38,756 bases of DNA from a virus: positions 1 to 38,756 of the IMG/VR virus record IMGVR_UViG_3300017987_000186; one strand, given 5' to 3'. The notes under the pieces were generated by a model. The model searched no databases. It had not been told where the DNA came from and saw only the letters and a program-made list of their open reading frames with translations. Below are positions 32,105-38,646 of the stretch, one piece after another. The translations under genes and the position numbers were made by a program. Position 1 is the first letter of the stretch, and each line of letters begins with the position of its first letter.

Positions 32105-33034
32105 TCAAAATCCGTGTGAGCTTTTCCAATCCTTGATAACTTTCCCAAGCGCTCTTAATCCTCCCACACTCAAAAAGTCAAACGCCTTTTCGCCATTAGT
32201 ACCGACGTGCATTGAAATTTCAACGAGCGCCTTGTGTATTTCATCCGGACTCAATTCATCGATCAGGCCGAATTTTTCAAGCTCTTTCGGGCTTGCGTCA
32301 ATGTCCCATTTCGGCGGCTCCGGCATTTCATCCCTGCCGCTGTATCCTCTCGCTTGTGCTTCGCTAAGATCACCTTTCTCAAAGTGTCGGACGTCCGACA
32401 CTTTTTGTTTTGCCTCTCTCACTGAGTCGGCTTTCAAAATCTCATCTTGCTTTTTCGGATCCTTTTCCTTAGCTATTAGGATCAATTTTGATATGTCGGA
32501 CGTCCGACACTTTTCCCGGTTGCTCTCAGGGATCCGTAATATCGATATCAATTCACTCACCCGGCTCCGGCTTAATCCTACCATCCCGGCAAGCTCTTTT
32601 TGAGAGATTTTCCGCCCTTCACTTTCCTCTAATCGCGTTCTGAGGTCGGACAGGGCTTCGGCACGGTCAAACGGCCACAAGTCTTCTCTCATTTCGTTAT
32701 CTAAGAATTGATTGATTTTCAACTCCTCATCATTCATAGAGGGGAAAATCACGCAAGGCAATTCATCAAGACCGGCGTTAACGGCCGCTTGATAGCGCCG
32801 ATGTCCATTTATGATTTTATATCGATCCTTGCTTACCAGCACCACAAGAGGCGTTTTGACTCCCACAGATTTGACCGAGTCGGCCAAATCTTCCATGCTA
32901 TCATCGTTGATTGACCGGCGGTAATTTGTTTCATCGGGATCCAGCTTCCGAATATCAAGCATTCGGTAAACGGGTTTTGTGGGCTTGCCGTTTTTGCCGA
33001 ACATCCCGAAAGATATATCACCTAGTTTTGACAT
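32105..33034 (-). CDS. parB: ParB partition protein
   Basis: The 309-residue protein has the ParB N-terminal domain (about 22-115) with the nucleotide box NGHRRYQAA (GHRR in place of the usual GERR). A central HTH follows (about 146-172: ISQKELAGMVGLSRSRVSEL), and the helical C-terminus ends VEISMHV...VIKDWKSSHGF. It follows ParA on the same strand with a 13-base overlap and a GAGGAG ribosome site. Two palindromes of the TGTCGGACGTCCGACA type lie inside its coding region and encode CRTSDI and VSDVRHF, so candidate binding sites are embedded in the gene. Confidence 0.9.
   Translation of the reverse strand: MSKLGDISFGMFGKNGKPTKPVYRMLDIRKLDPDETNYRRSINDDSMEDLADSVKSVGVKTPLVVLVSKDRYKIINGHRRYQAAVNAGLDELPCVIFPSMNDEELKINQFLDNEMREDLWPFDRAEALSDLRTRLEESEGRKISQKELAGMVGLSRSRVSELISILRIPESNREKCRTSDISKLILIAKEKDPKKQDEILKADSVREAKQKVSDVRHFEKGDLSEAQARGYSGRDEMPEPPKWDIDASPKELEKFGLIDELSPDEIHKALVEISMHVGTNGEKAFDFLSVGGLRALGKVIKDWKSSHGF
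32381..32404. repeat. parS-like palindrome inside parB (24-bp perfect)
   Basis: The core TGTCGGACGTCCGACA is extended to 24 perfectly paired bases. Like chromosomal parS, it is a 16-base palindrome opening TGT and closing ACA with CG at the centre. It lies in coding sequence and encodes KVSDVRHF in parB. Confidence 0.8.
32494..32509. repeat. parS-like palindrome inside parB (second)
   Basis: An exact TGTCGGACGTCCGACA copy lies 107 bases from the first, centre to centre. It encodes KCRTSDI, so the same DNA motif is read in a different frame from the other copy. Confidence 0.8.
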
Positions 33035-33753
33035 CTGTTGATTCTCCTCAGTGTTTCTTTTGCAAAATCCTCATAGCATTTTGCACCGGTTGACCTTGGG
33101 GCATATTCAAAAATGCTCTTTCCATGACTCGGAGCCTCTTCAAGTTTGACGTTTTGGCGAATTTCGGCCTTGTAGAGCATTCCGCCTAAGTGTTTTTTAT
33201 AGAGGGCTAAAACTTCATTTGTGACACGTTTTCGCCGGTCAACCATGGTCGGCAACACTCCCAAAAGGTTTTTAGCGTCCCAATTGCTAAGGATTTGTTG
33301 TAATCCCTCTAATGAAAGATATTGAGGCGTAACCGGGATGATGACCGCTTGAGAGAGTGTAATAGCGGCCACAGATAAACATGAAAAAGAGGGAGGCGTA
33401 TCTATTATAATATAGTCATAGTTGCCGCCGACGTCATTTATGATCGTCTCAAGAGCGTTACTATTTGCTCCGATCACCAAATCAATACCGGCAAGGCCGA
33501 TACCGGCCGGGATGATGTCCCCGCAAGACGTTTTAACGATTGCTTTTTTAGGCGTCCTGTCCTGTAAAATAATCTCATCAAGCGTGATGTCGGGAGTATT
33601 AACGCCGACATGTTTTGAGAGGGAGGCTTGAGAGTCAACGTCAAGCATGAGGACGTTTTTCTTTTTCTTGACATGGAGATAGGCGGCCAGGGCGGCGGCG
33701 GTTGTTGTTTTGCCTACTCCGCCTTTGCTACATACTAATGATATAATAATCAT
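33022..33753 (-). CDS. parA: ParA partition ATPase
   Basis: The 243-residue protein is a small (type Ib-like) ParA. The deviant Walker A is SKGGVGKTTTAA at 9-20. VLMLDVDSQASLS follows at about 34-46, then YDYIIIDTPPSFS (about 111-123). There is no N-terminal HTH, so operon autoregulation probably depends on ParB or another protein. It is coupled to parB by overlap. The upstream 75 bases carry three parS-like sites. Confidence 0.93.
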   Translation of the reverse strand: MIIISLVCSKGGVGKTTTAAALAAYLHVKKKKNVLMLDVDSQASLSKHVGVNTPDITLDEIILQDRTPKKAIVKTSCGDIIPAGIGLAGIDLVIGANSNALETIINDVGGNYDYIIIDTPPSFSCLSVAAITLSQAVIIPVTPQYLSLEGLQQILSNWDAKNLLGVLPTMVDRRKRVTNEVLALYKKHLGGMLYKAEIRQNVKLEEAPSHGKSIFEYAPRSTGAKCYEDFAKETLRRINRCQN

Positions 33754-33768
33754 AATTGGTTTCCTTTT

Positions 33769-33818
33769 TGTCGGACGTCGAAAAGTGTCGGACGTCCGAC
33801 ACTCTCAGACGTCCGACA
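33769..33818. promoter_or_regulatory. Array of three parS-like sites upstream of parA, 17-bp spacing
   Basis: One perfect site (33784-33803, TGTCGGACGTCCGACA plus flanks) is framed by two degenerate sites at 33769-33784 and 33803-33818. The right site matches 14 of 16 bases. The three centres are exactly 17 bp apart. The array begins 16 bases upstream of the parA start. It is a likely centromere, operator or both. Confidence 0.8.
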
Positions 33819-33828
33819 ATTCCCCTAT

Positions 33829-34578
33829 TTAATCCGCTGTCGGTGCCGAAAAAGACCAAAATGCTTTACGCTTTGCCACAACAACCTTATGCCATCCCTC
33901 ACCGCTTATTCTGGGATGTGTCCCCGGTACATGCTTCATTTTGGGATTGAGGGCATATACCTCACCGTTTGCCCTAATCGTATCAGATGAAAGGACGTGG
34001 CTCCCTTCAATTATTACCGGGCCGCCTAAAAAGGGTTTTGCATCCTTAGCGGGACGTCTGACAGGCACAAGGGCAACGTCACCTTGACGTATGCAAGTAC
34101 TGTAATCGGTATCGAAAAGCCAGTTTTGAACACGGTCAATAGGGGATATGCCGTCACTTATCGCCCTTCTGACAACGATTGCCTCAACACTGTGAGCGAA
34201 TACCGAGTCGTCCTCATTGCGCCCCAAAAGAAAGTAATTTTTCCTCACGGATCCGTATTGGTTCTTGTACATTTTTCGATACTGCCTCACCTGGATGATG
34301 GCAAGCCATTTACCGGAATGGATATCCTTTTGCATGTCGTACAAATCCCAATTAAGGGCCTCACCTCTTCCCTTGTCGTCAAATTCACAACCGAAATCCC
34401 ATGAGCCGTGCTCATCAACTTTCGTTGCCTCTCCGGCCTTTTGTACGAGTGTACGAGCGATCTTTTGCTTGTATCGGCTTATAGCAGGGCGGCGGATTTC
34501 TCCCATAAAGTTGCACACCGGGTTGAAAAGGATTTCGCCGTAAGATCCCCGCATTTTTTTGTATGTATCTTTTCTCAT
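33829..34578 (-). CDS. Unknown protein of the par operon
   Basis: The ATG at 34578 has AAAGG nine bases upstream, giving 249 residues; an ATG 15 bases earlier is possible. A basic N-terminus (MRKDTYKKMRGSYGEILFNP) is followed by a mixed region with QVRQYRKMYKNQYGSVRKNY and a C-terminal part with GDVALVPVRR and GEGWHKVVVAKRKAFWSF. Because it sits between par and a further unknown gene and lacks a known family, a replication or maintenance role is possible but unproven. Confidence 0.5.
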   Translation of the reverse strand: MRKDTYKKMRGSYGEILFNPVCNFMGEIRRPAISRYKQKIARTLVQKAGEATKVDEHGSWDFGCEFDDKGRGEALNWDLYDMQKDIHSGKWLAIIQVRQYRKMYKNQYGSVRKNYFLLGRNEDDSVFAHSVEAIVVRRAISDGISPIDRVQNWLFDTDYSTCIRQGDVALVPVRRPAKDAKPFLGGPVIIEGSHVLSSDTIRANGEVYALNPKMKHVPGTHPRISGEGWHKVVVAKRKAFWSFSAPTAD

Positions 34579-34593
34579 CTTAAAACCTTTCAT

Positions 34594-34645
34594 GTCTCAA
34601 TTAGCAATTAACGTGTCTCATGTCAAAGTGTCGGACGTCCGACAC
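34594..34645. promoter_or_regulatory. Leader with repeat and parS-like site
   Basis: This gap contains GTTAATTGCTAATTGAGACA on the minus strand (also at 36485-36508, expanded) and a perfect 18-base palindrome with core TGTCGGACGTCCGACA at 34628-34645. It lies upstream of the 249-residue gene, so ParB could bind here too. Confidence 0.65.
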
Positions 34646-34653
34646 ATTCTAAA

Positions 34654-35076
34654 TTACCTTTTCTTGCCGTGCTTCTCCTTCCATAGCGTTTTAAATGCCA
34701 AGTGTTTATCCAGCCATGCCTTGATTTTTTCCTCGGCTTTACCCAGATCACCGATATAAATCTTAGCTTTTTCCCCCTGGATTTGTAACATTGCATACCA
34801 TTTCTGATATGTCTTGCCGCCGTCTTTTTTCTCAACAGGGCGAATCCGAAACCCTAAAATCCTATCAGGCACGTATTCATCTTTTAAGGCGTCCTCATCC
34901 TCAAAGTCGAGGGCCTGGTAATGTTGGTCGATCAGGGCGTTAATTGCCTTCTGTGCCGTCTCAAATAGGCTTGTATCGATACCTTCAGTTACGACCGGGA
35001 TACAAGCCTTGAGGCCAAATCCGACAATACGGAGCCGGTGAAGGTTTGCGGTTATGAGGTAATCGACTTCTTTCAT
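34654..35076 (-). CDS. Unknown protein
   Basis: The 140-residue protein has a helical N-terminal half (KAINALIDQHYQALDFEDED) and a C-terminal part with KWYAMLQIQGEKAKIYIGDL followed by GKAEEKIKAWLDKHL. That part has the strand-strand-helix look of small AP2/integrase arm-type DNA-binding domains. The domain idea is tentative. AAGGGAA precedes the ATG. Confidence 0.5.
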   Translation of the reverse strand: MKEVDYLITANLHRLRIVGFGLKACIPVVTEGIDTSLFETAQKAINALIDQHYQALDFEDEDALKDEYVPDRILGFRIRPVEKKDGGKTYQKWYAMLQIQGEKAKIYIGDLGKAEEKIKAWLDKHLAFKTLWKEKHGKKR

Positions 35077-35144
35077 CTTGTTTCCCTTGATTTTGCTTGA
35101 CTTACGGTTTAGATCGGCTTAGAATATTTTTGCTTAGATGGTTG

Positions 35145-35163
35145 GGCCTCCTTGCCGGAGGCC
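35145..35163 (-). terminator. Possible weak terminator or hairpin
   Basis: GGCCTCC and GGAGGCC (7 bp) enclose a 5-base loop in the gap between two leftward genes. No T-run follows on either strand. It may mark an RNA-processing or pause site. Confidence 0.3.
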
Positions 35164-35170
35164 GGGAGGT

Positions 35171-35761
35171 CTAGCCAACATTTCGGGCTTGAGAGTAAGC
35201 GTTAGGATTCAACATCCTTTTGAGGTCGGAGTTATTTGCCTCAAGTTCCTTGACTTTATATCTCAACTCATGCAACTCTCTCATGTATTTCTTAGCTTCT
35301 TCGATCATGACTTTTTTGCTTTCTCTCAAATCTTGCATTTCTTTAGCGTTAAGCTTTGCAACGTTTACGAGCGCTTTTTTGTCTTTCTCAATCTCTTCTT
35401 TTTCCTCGATGAGCCTCAAGATTGTCTTTTCCTCGTAACCTTCACAAGCTTTCATTTCCTCAAGCTCTTTTCTCAGGGCGGCGTTTTCATCTTCCAGGGC
35501 GGCAACTCTCAACTCTTCGTGTTTAGCCTCAATCTTTCGGCTCATGCTCTTACATGCTCTTGTGGGGATACCGACGTTTACAAGGCTATGCTCATCTGAG
35601 TACACCGGGGCCACAAGGTAGGATCCGTTGCCCTGATATTCTACATAGTAACAACCGGTTTCGCCCTTCGAGCAATAGAAGGTTCCTTGTTTCGATCCTG
35701 CGTACTCAACTTTCAATCCGGCGGCCTTGATGGCTTGTTTGTGGGTTTCGTTCTTTTTCAT
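35171..35761 (-). CDS. Coiled-coil protein, first gene of the main leftward operon
   Basis: The 196-residue protein has an N-terminal domain (1-75) with two cysteines in FYCSKGETGCYYVEY, then a long coiled coil (about 72-185: EENAALRKELEEMKACEG, LRYKVKELEANNSDLKRML). AAGGAG precedes the ATG. A very good promoter lies 44-71 bases upstream. As the promoter-proximal gene it should be strongly made. It could be a scaffold, regulator or host-takeover protein. No family is recognised. Confidence 0.6.
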   Translation of the reverse strand: MKKNETHKQAIKAAGLKVEYAGSKQGTFYCSKGETGCYYVEYQGNGSYLVAPVYSDEHSLVNVGIPTRACKSMSRKIEAKHEELRVAALEDENAALRKELEEMKACEGYEEKTILRLIEEKEEIEKDKKALVNVAKLNAKEMQDLRESKKVMIEEAKKYMRELHELRYKVKELEANNSDLKRMLNPNAYSQARNVG

Positions 35762-36028
35762 TCGGTTCTCCTTAATTAATTGTTATTGTTATCGTACTGT
35801 AGACAGTATACCCCAGATTCAGGGTATGTCAAGGGGTATTTTTCAGGGGACGCGAAAATAACAGCAAAATCGGGCTGAAACCCAAATAATATAAGGTCGG
35901 AAAATTTATCACAAAAACATATAAAATATATTTACAGGGGGCTATAAGCAGGGGTATATGTGGCTTTTAGGGGTAGAATATGATAGTGGTGTATGGATGA
36001 TCATTGTGGTTTACGGCCAGGCGGAAAG
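35762..36028. promoter_or_regulatory. Intergenic region between two leftward genes
   Basis: The part next to 35761 holds the promoter and operator-like sites listed separately. The remaining 35840-36028 is AT-rich at first (AAAACATATAAAATATATTT) and later mixed. I see no gene or tandem iterons in it. Confidence 0.5.
35794..35832 (-). promoter_or_regulatory. Strong sigma70-type promoter with overlapping operator
   Basis: Leftward, TTGACA (35827-35832) and TATACT (35805-35810) are 16 bases apart. The palindrome TACTGTAGACAGTA at about 35795-35808 overlaps the -10 box. ATACCC/GGGTAT arms lie in the spacer. This looks like a repressible promoter for the operon from 35761 to 30278. Confidence 0.8.
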
Positions 36029-36051
36029 CGGAGAGGCGATGCCTCACCGCT
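36029..36051 (-). terminator. Probable hairpin terminator
   Basis: GCGGAGAGGC and GCCTCACCGC form a 10-base stem with one mismatch and a 3-base loop. It lies just after the stop codon (leftward) of the gene at 36062. The T-run is poor, so termination may be partial. Confidence 0.45.
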
Positions 36052-36061
36052 TGTGAGGGGA

Positions 36062-36469
36062 TTAAATGCGTTCCGGCATATCCTCAAGGGCTTCTGAGAT
36101 TATATGATCCCACATTCTCTTGAGATGCCGGAAAAGGTTTGCTTGACGATCCGTGTATTGAGGTCTATCGGGAAATCCGATCTTTTCGAGGTCTTGAGGG
36201 GAAAAGGATTTTAACTCCTCCCTGGCCGCCTTGTCTGTATCGACAATCTCACAGAAAAACCGGTCTGATTCCCCCTGCCAATTGGTATGATATATCCATT
36301 CGGCAACGAATTTACCGGTTTTGGTTTCGTAGATTTTGGCCTCAAACCATCGGGCTTGATTCGAGCCGTTAAAGTAATATGTATCCTCTTCAAAAAGGAT
36401 TTTGCCATCAAAGGATATAGGGGCATTGCCCTCACGCCGGACTTGGTAAGGTTCGTAGGTTTGGCTCAT
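36062..36469 (-). CDS. Unknown protein with long leader
   Basis: The 135-residue protein is beta-rich in its first 85 residues (ILFEEDTYYFNGSNQARWFE, GKFVAEWIYHTNW) and helical at the end (RQANLFRHLKRMWDHIISEA). GGAGAA lies at a good distance from the ATG. Its promoter candidate is about 260 bases upstream, so the transcript would have a long structured leader. No family is recognised. Confidence 0.55.
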   Translation of the reverse strand: MSQTYEPYQVRREGNAPISFDGKILFEEDTYYFNGSNQARWFEAKIYETKTGKFVAEWIYHTNWQGESDRFFCEIVDTDKAAREELKSFSPQDLEKIGFPDRPQYTDRQANLFRHLKRMWDHIISEALEDMPERI

Positions 36470-36484
36470 GGTTGGATTCTCCTT

Positions 36485-36523
36485 GTCTCAATTAGCAATT
36501 AACAATTAACGTGTCACATAAAG
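36485..36523 (-). repeat. Leader repeat related to 34594-34612
   Basis: Leftward, it reads TTATGTGACACGTTAATTG and then TTAATTGCTAATTGAGACA. The second gene with this leader starts at 34578. The shared block lies just upstream of each ribosome site, so it may be a translational or transcriptional control element. Confidence 0.6.
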
Positions 36524-36529
36524 TTACAA

Positions 36530-36555
36530 GCCGGTAAAATCAAGGTTTTACCGGC
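36530..36555 (-). terminator. Strong hairpin in the leader (attenuator or terminator)
   Basis: GCCGGTAAAA and TTTTACCGGC form a perfect 10-bp stem with a 6-base loop. In leftward RNA it is followed by TTGTAACTTT, a weak T-rich tail. It lies between the 36756 promoter and the gene at 36469, so it could attenuate that gene. Confidence 0.55.
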
Positions 36556-36644
36556 CTGTGAGGTAATTTAATATGGATGTGTGCCTTATTAAAATAATAC
36601 CTGTTTCAATCCTCATGCGTCCTTAGTCCGATTACTTGAGCTTG

Positions 36645-36677
36645 GCACTAAGCAAAATTAAAATTTCGCTTACGTGC
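36645..36677. ncRNA. Long imperfect hairpin in the leader
   Basis: GCACTAAGCAAAAT (36645-36658) pairs with ATTTCGCTTACGTGC (36663-36677) with one bulged base and one G-U pair around a 4-base loop. It is near the start of the leader transcribed from 36728. It might be a small RNA, an RNA stabiliser or an origin hairpin. Confidence 0.4.
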
Positions 36678-36727
36678 TTCGCCAATCTCAATCACAAATT
36701 TCAATTCTATGGACACATGCTATTATT

Positions 36728-36756
36728 ATAGTAGCATCGCGTATTTTGCATGTCAA
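36728..36756 (-). promoter_or_regulatory. Leftward sigma70-type promoter
   Basis: TTGACA at 36751-36756 and TACTAT at 36728-36733 have an exact 17-base spacer. TATAAT is also present a few bases on. It probably drives the gene at 36062-36469. Confidence 0.72.
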
Positions 36757-37037
36757 GTGCTATTTTGTCAGTATAAAATTGTGACACCGTATGTAACAAA
36801 TTGCGACAGACTAGCAAAAATTACTATCGGCATAGTGATTTTTATTAGTGTCACAGAATGCGACTATTACAGGCTATGATTGTCATATTTTGTTACAGAT
36901 CACAACGTGGTATCTGTGTGTGAGGCTTGATTTTGCTGGAATTATGAATTTCCCCATGTACGGCATTATGTTTGCATATATAGCCCGTCAAATTTTGCTA
37001 ACTTGAGTTTGCTGCTTGATAGGCTTGTAGAAAAACA

Positions 37038-37059
37038 TGCCGGGAGGGCGTTCCCGGCA
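37038..37059 (-). terminator. Rho-independent terminator of the repressor-lipoprotein operon
   Basis: TGCCGGGA and TCCCGGCA form an 8-bp stem with a 6-base loop. Leftward it is followed by TGTTTTT. It is about 80 bases after the lipoprotein stop. A second stem, AAAGAAC/GTTCTTT, lies between the stop and this hairpin. Confidence 0.75.
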
Positions 37060-37138
37060 ATGCTAAAAGAACGTGATAGCGTTTTTGTTCTTTCACAATT
37101 GAATATAGCACATTTTATGCCGGGATGTGATTTTATTG

Positions 37139-37447
37139 TTATCGGCCGGAAAAATTGAAATGGATTTCAGGCGGCCATGAGGTACTTTCTCCGATACTCC
37201 CGGTTGTATAGTTGCTATGGATTGTTGAGCCTTTGACGATCATTCTTTCTTGCGCCTGGCCGTTGTATTCACACCGGATAAGAGCGGAGCGCTCACCCCA
37301 AAAACCGGTAAGATCGACGGCAAGCGGAGTAACACCGGCATAATCACCACGTATGTAAACTTTCGCCCCTTGTGGAGATGAGTTTATTGCAGTTGTGGCA
37401 CAACCGGCAAGGATGAGGAGAGAGAGGATATAGAGGTATTTATTCAT
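37139..37447 (-). CDS. PEGA-domain lipoprotein
   Basis: The 102-residue protein has a short signal peptide ending in the lipobox LAGC (Cys16), so it should be lipid-anchored. A PEGA-like domain follows at once (INSSPQGAKVYIRGDYAGVTPLAVDL, 21-46). It is encoded with the repressor, overlapping it by eight bases, so it is likely expressed in the lysogen. Small lysogen-expressed lipoproteins often block superinfection or change the cell surface. That role is inference. Confidence 0.8.
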   Translation of the reverse strand: MNKYLYILSLLILAGCATTAINSSPQGAKVYIRGDYAGVTPLAVDLTGFWGERSALIRCEYNGQAQERMIVKGSTIHSNYTTGSIGESTSWPPEIHFNFSGR

Positions 37448-37790
37448 TGATTTTATCCTTTAGCGTTTTGTAAAATTTAGCTCTTGTTGCACTATCTAAA
37501 TTATCCAAATGACTAAGGATAGAATCAAGCAAAAATAGTACCCCTTTTTCGTCTATTTCTATTTCTATATCTTTGTGTCTAGGGTCGAAGTGGGATAGAT
37601 CTTTTTCAAATGCTATAGCTATTCTAAATAGGTTTCTCAATGATATCCAATGTTTGCCAGATTCCCATTTTGAGATTTCACGTTGTTGTGATAGCGGATC
37701 AACTTTCTTTGCAAATTCTTTTTGAGTCAATTCGCCCCTTAACTCTCTTATGCGTTTTGCAATGTATTTTATGTATTTTTTGTCTTCCAT
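37440..37790 (-). CDS. XRE-family repressor, CI-like
   Basis: The 116-residue protein has an N-terminal HTH (about 8-65: IAKRIRELRGELTQKEFAKK, SQQREISKWESGKHW) and a helical C-terminus suited to oligomerisation. It has no LexA-like peptidase domain. No ribosome site precedes the ATG; a TATGAT -10 box at 37802-37807 would place the transcript start only about five bases away, so the mRNA may be leaderless, like lambda cI from PRM. It faces away from the rightward promoter at 37821. Confidence 0.8.
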   Translation of the reverse strand: MEDKKYIKYIAKRIRELRGELTQKEFAKKVDPLSQQREISKWESGKHWISLRNLFRIAIAFEKDLSHFDPRHKDIEIEIDEKGVLFLLDSILSHLDNLDSATRAKFYKTLKDKINE

Positions 37791-37801
37791 AAAAAAAGTC
37801 T

Positions 37802-37849
37802 ATCATATTTAAAATAAGTATTGACAAGTATGTACTAATTAGCTAATAT
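37802..37849. promoter_or_regulatory. Divergent promoter region, candidate lysogeny switch
   Basis: Rightward, TTGACA (37821-37826) and TAATAT (37844-37849) are 17 bases apart. Leftward, TATGAT (37802-37807) serves the repressor. Between them are two AAGTAT direct repeats and the palindrome ATTAGCTAAT (37838-37847) overlapping the rightward -10, where a repressor could bind. Confidence 0.7.
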
Positions 37850-37878
37850 ATGTAAAATATGGCTATTGAGAATAAAGA

Positions 37879-37977
37879 ATGGAACTATATCGACGTAAGC
37901 TGCAAACCAGATATATTGTAAAACGAAAACGCAAAAGGGGTATGAGACATTCGGGACTTTCATTTAACGATATTTGA
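37879..37977 (+). CDS. Possible 32-residue basic peptide
   Basis: The frame reads MELYRRKLQTRYIVKRKRKR and ends SFNDI just before the next ribosome site. It is highly basic. The ribosome site is weak (AAAGA). It may be a small Cro- or leader-like peptide, or simply untranslated leader. Confidence 0.3.
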   Translation: MELYRRKLQTRYIVKRKRKRGMRHSGLSFNDI

Positions 37978-37986
37978 GGAAAGATT

Positions 37987-38646
37987 ATGAGTAGAGAAAG
38001 TTTTGTATTCGAGTATGTTCATCCTATGTCCAATGAAGAACTACTTAAAGAATTTGTGGTATTGAACGCTAAAATACTTGTTCATTCTCACTTAAGGCTT
38101 TATCTTAAACAAGAAAAATATGAGATAGTAAACATAACAATGTTTATAGTTGATCGTTCAAGGGGTGAAAATCCATATTACGCCAATGAAGAAATACGTT
38201 TTATCGATAGCGAAGAAGCAAAATCTAAAGTTCCTAATACTGTATCAGTTAAACCTATCAATGAGTTTTTTCCGTTTATCAGGAATGTTGATCGATTAAA
38301 TGATTTTTGCAAACCGAATAAACATAAAGAGCTGAAAATAGTTGTGTTTTTTGAGAGAGAAGAAAAACCAAATCGCAAATTTTATCATTATGGAAAGAAC
38401 GGTATTTTTGGATTTCATCTAAGAATGAACAATAAAGGTATAAAGAAATTTGCTTATGACAAGCAAGAACATGTCGTAATTATGAAAGTGATACAACTTA
38501 GAAATCGAGGATTATCCACTTCAAAAATTACTAAGCTCTTGAATGATGAAGGGATCAAAACAAAAAGAGGAAAGAAATGGGACTCAAAAACTCTCTATCG
38601 GTTATGCAAAAAATATGAATCAATCTATATTCTTGACTCAATCTGA
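37987..38646 (+). CDS. Unknown protein with recombinase-like C-terminal HTH
   Basis: The 219-residue protein has GAGGAAAG before its ATG. Its first 160 residues are a mixed domain I do not recognise (FVFEYVHPMSNEELLKEFVV...). Residues about 163-212 (IMKVIQLRNRGLSTSKITKL, LNDEGIKTKRGKKWDSKTLY) closely follow the DNA-binding Recombinase domain of large serine recombinases. The catalytic resolvase domain is absent. It is transcribed opposite to the repressor and is AT-rich compared with the structural genes, suggesting later acquisition. It may be a regulator of the switch or a recombination factor. Confidence 0.6.
   Translation: MSRESFVFEYVHPMSNEELLKEFVVLNAKILVHSHLRLYLKQEKYEIVNITMFIVDRSRGENPYYANEEIRFIDSEEAKSKVPNTVSVKPINEFFPFIRNVDRLNDFCKPNKHKELKIVVFFEREEKPNRKFYHYGKNGIFGFHLRMNNKGIKKFAYDKQEHVVIMKVIQLRNRGLSTSKITKLLNDEGIKTKRGKKWDSKTLYRLCKKYESIYILDSI

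Larger units (their letters stand above)
36470..37030. promoter_or_regulatory. 560-base regulatory gap, no gene seen
   Basis: I find no credible coding frame here. The part near 36469 holds a leader repeat, two hairpins and a promoter (separate entries). The part 36770-36960 is AT-rich with repeated TTGTGAC, GTAACAA, TTGTTAC and ATCACAA motifs and CAGAT...ATCTG arms at about 36896-36916. It may hold operators or an origin, though no clear iteron set is visible. Confidence 0.5.

Noticed and set aside
35795-35808. LexA (SOS) box
   Set aside because: CTGT and ACAG are separated by only two bases, unlike the eight-base spacing of the LexA consensus.
37987-38646. Serine integrase
   Set aside because: No resolvase catalytic domain or N-terminal catalytic serine motif is visible; only the C-terminal DNA-binding domain matches.
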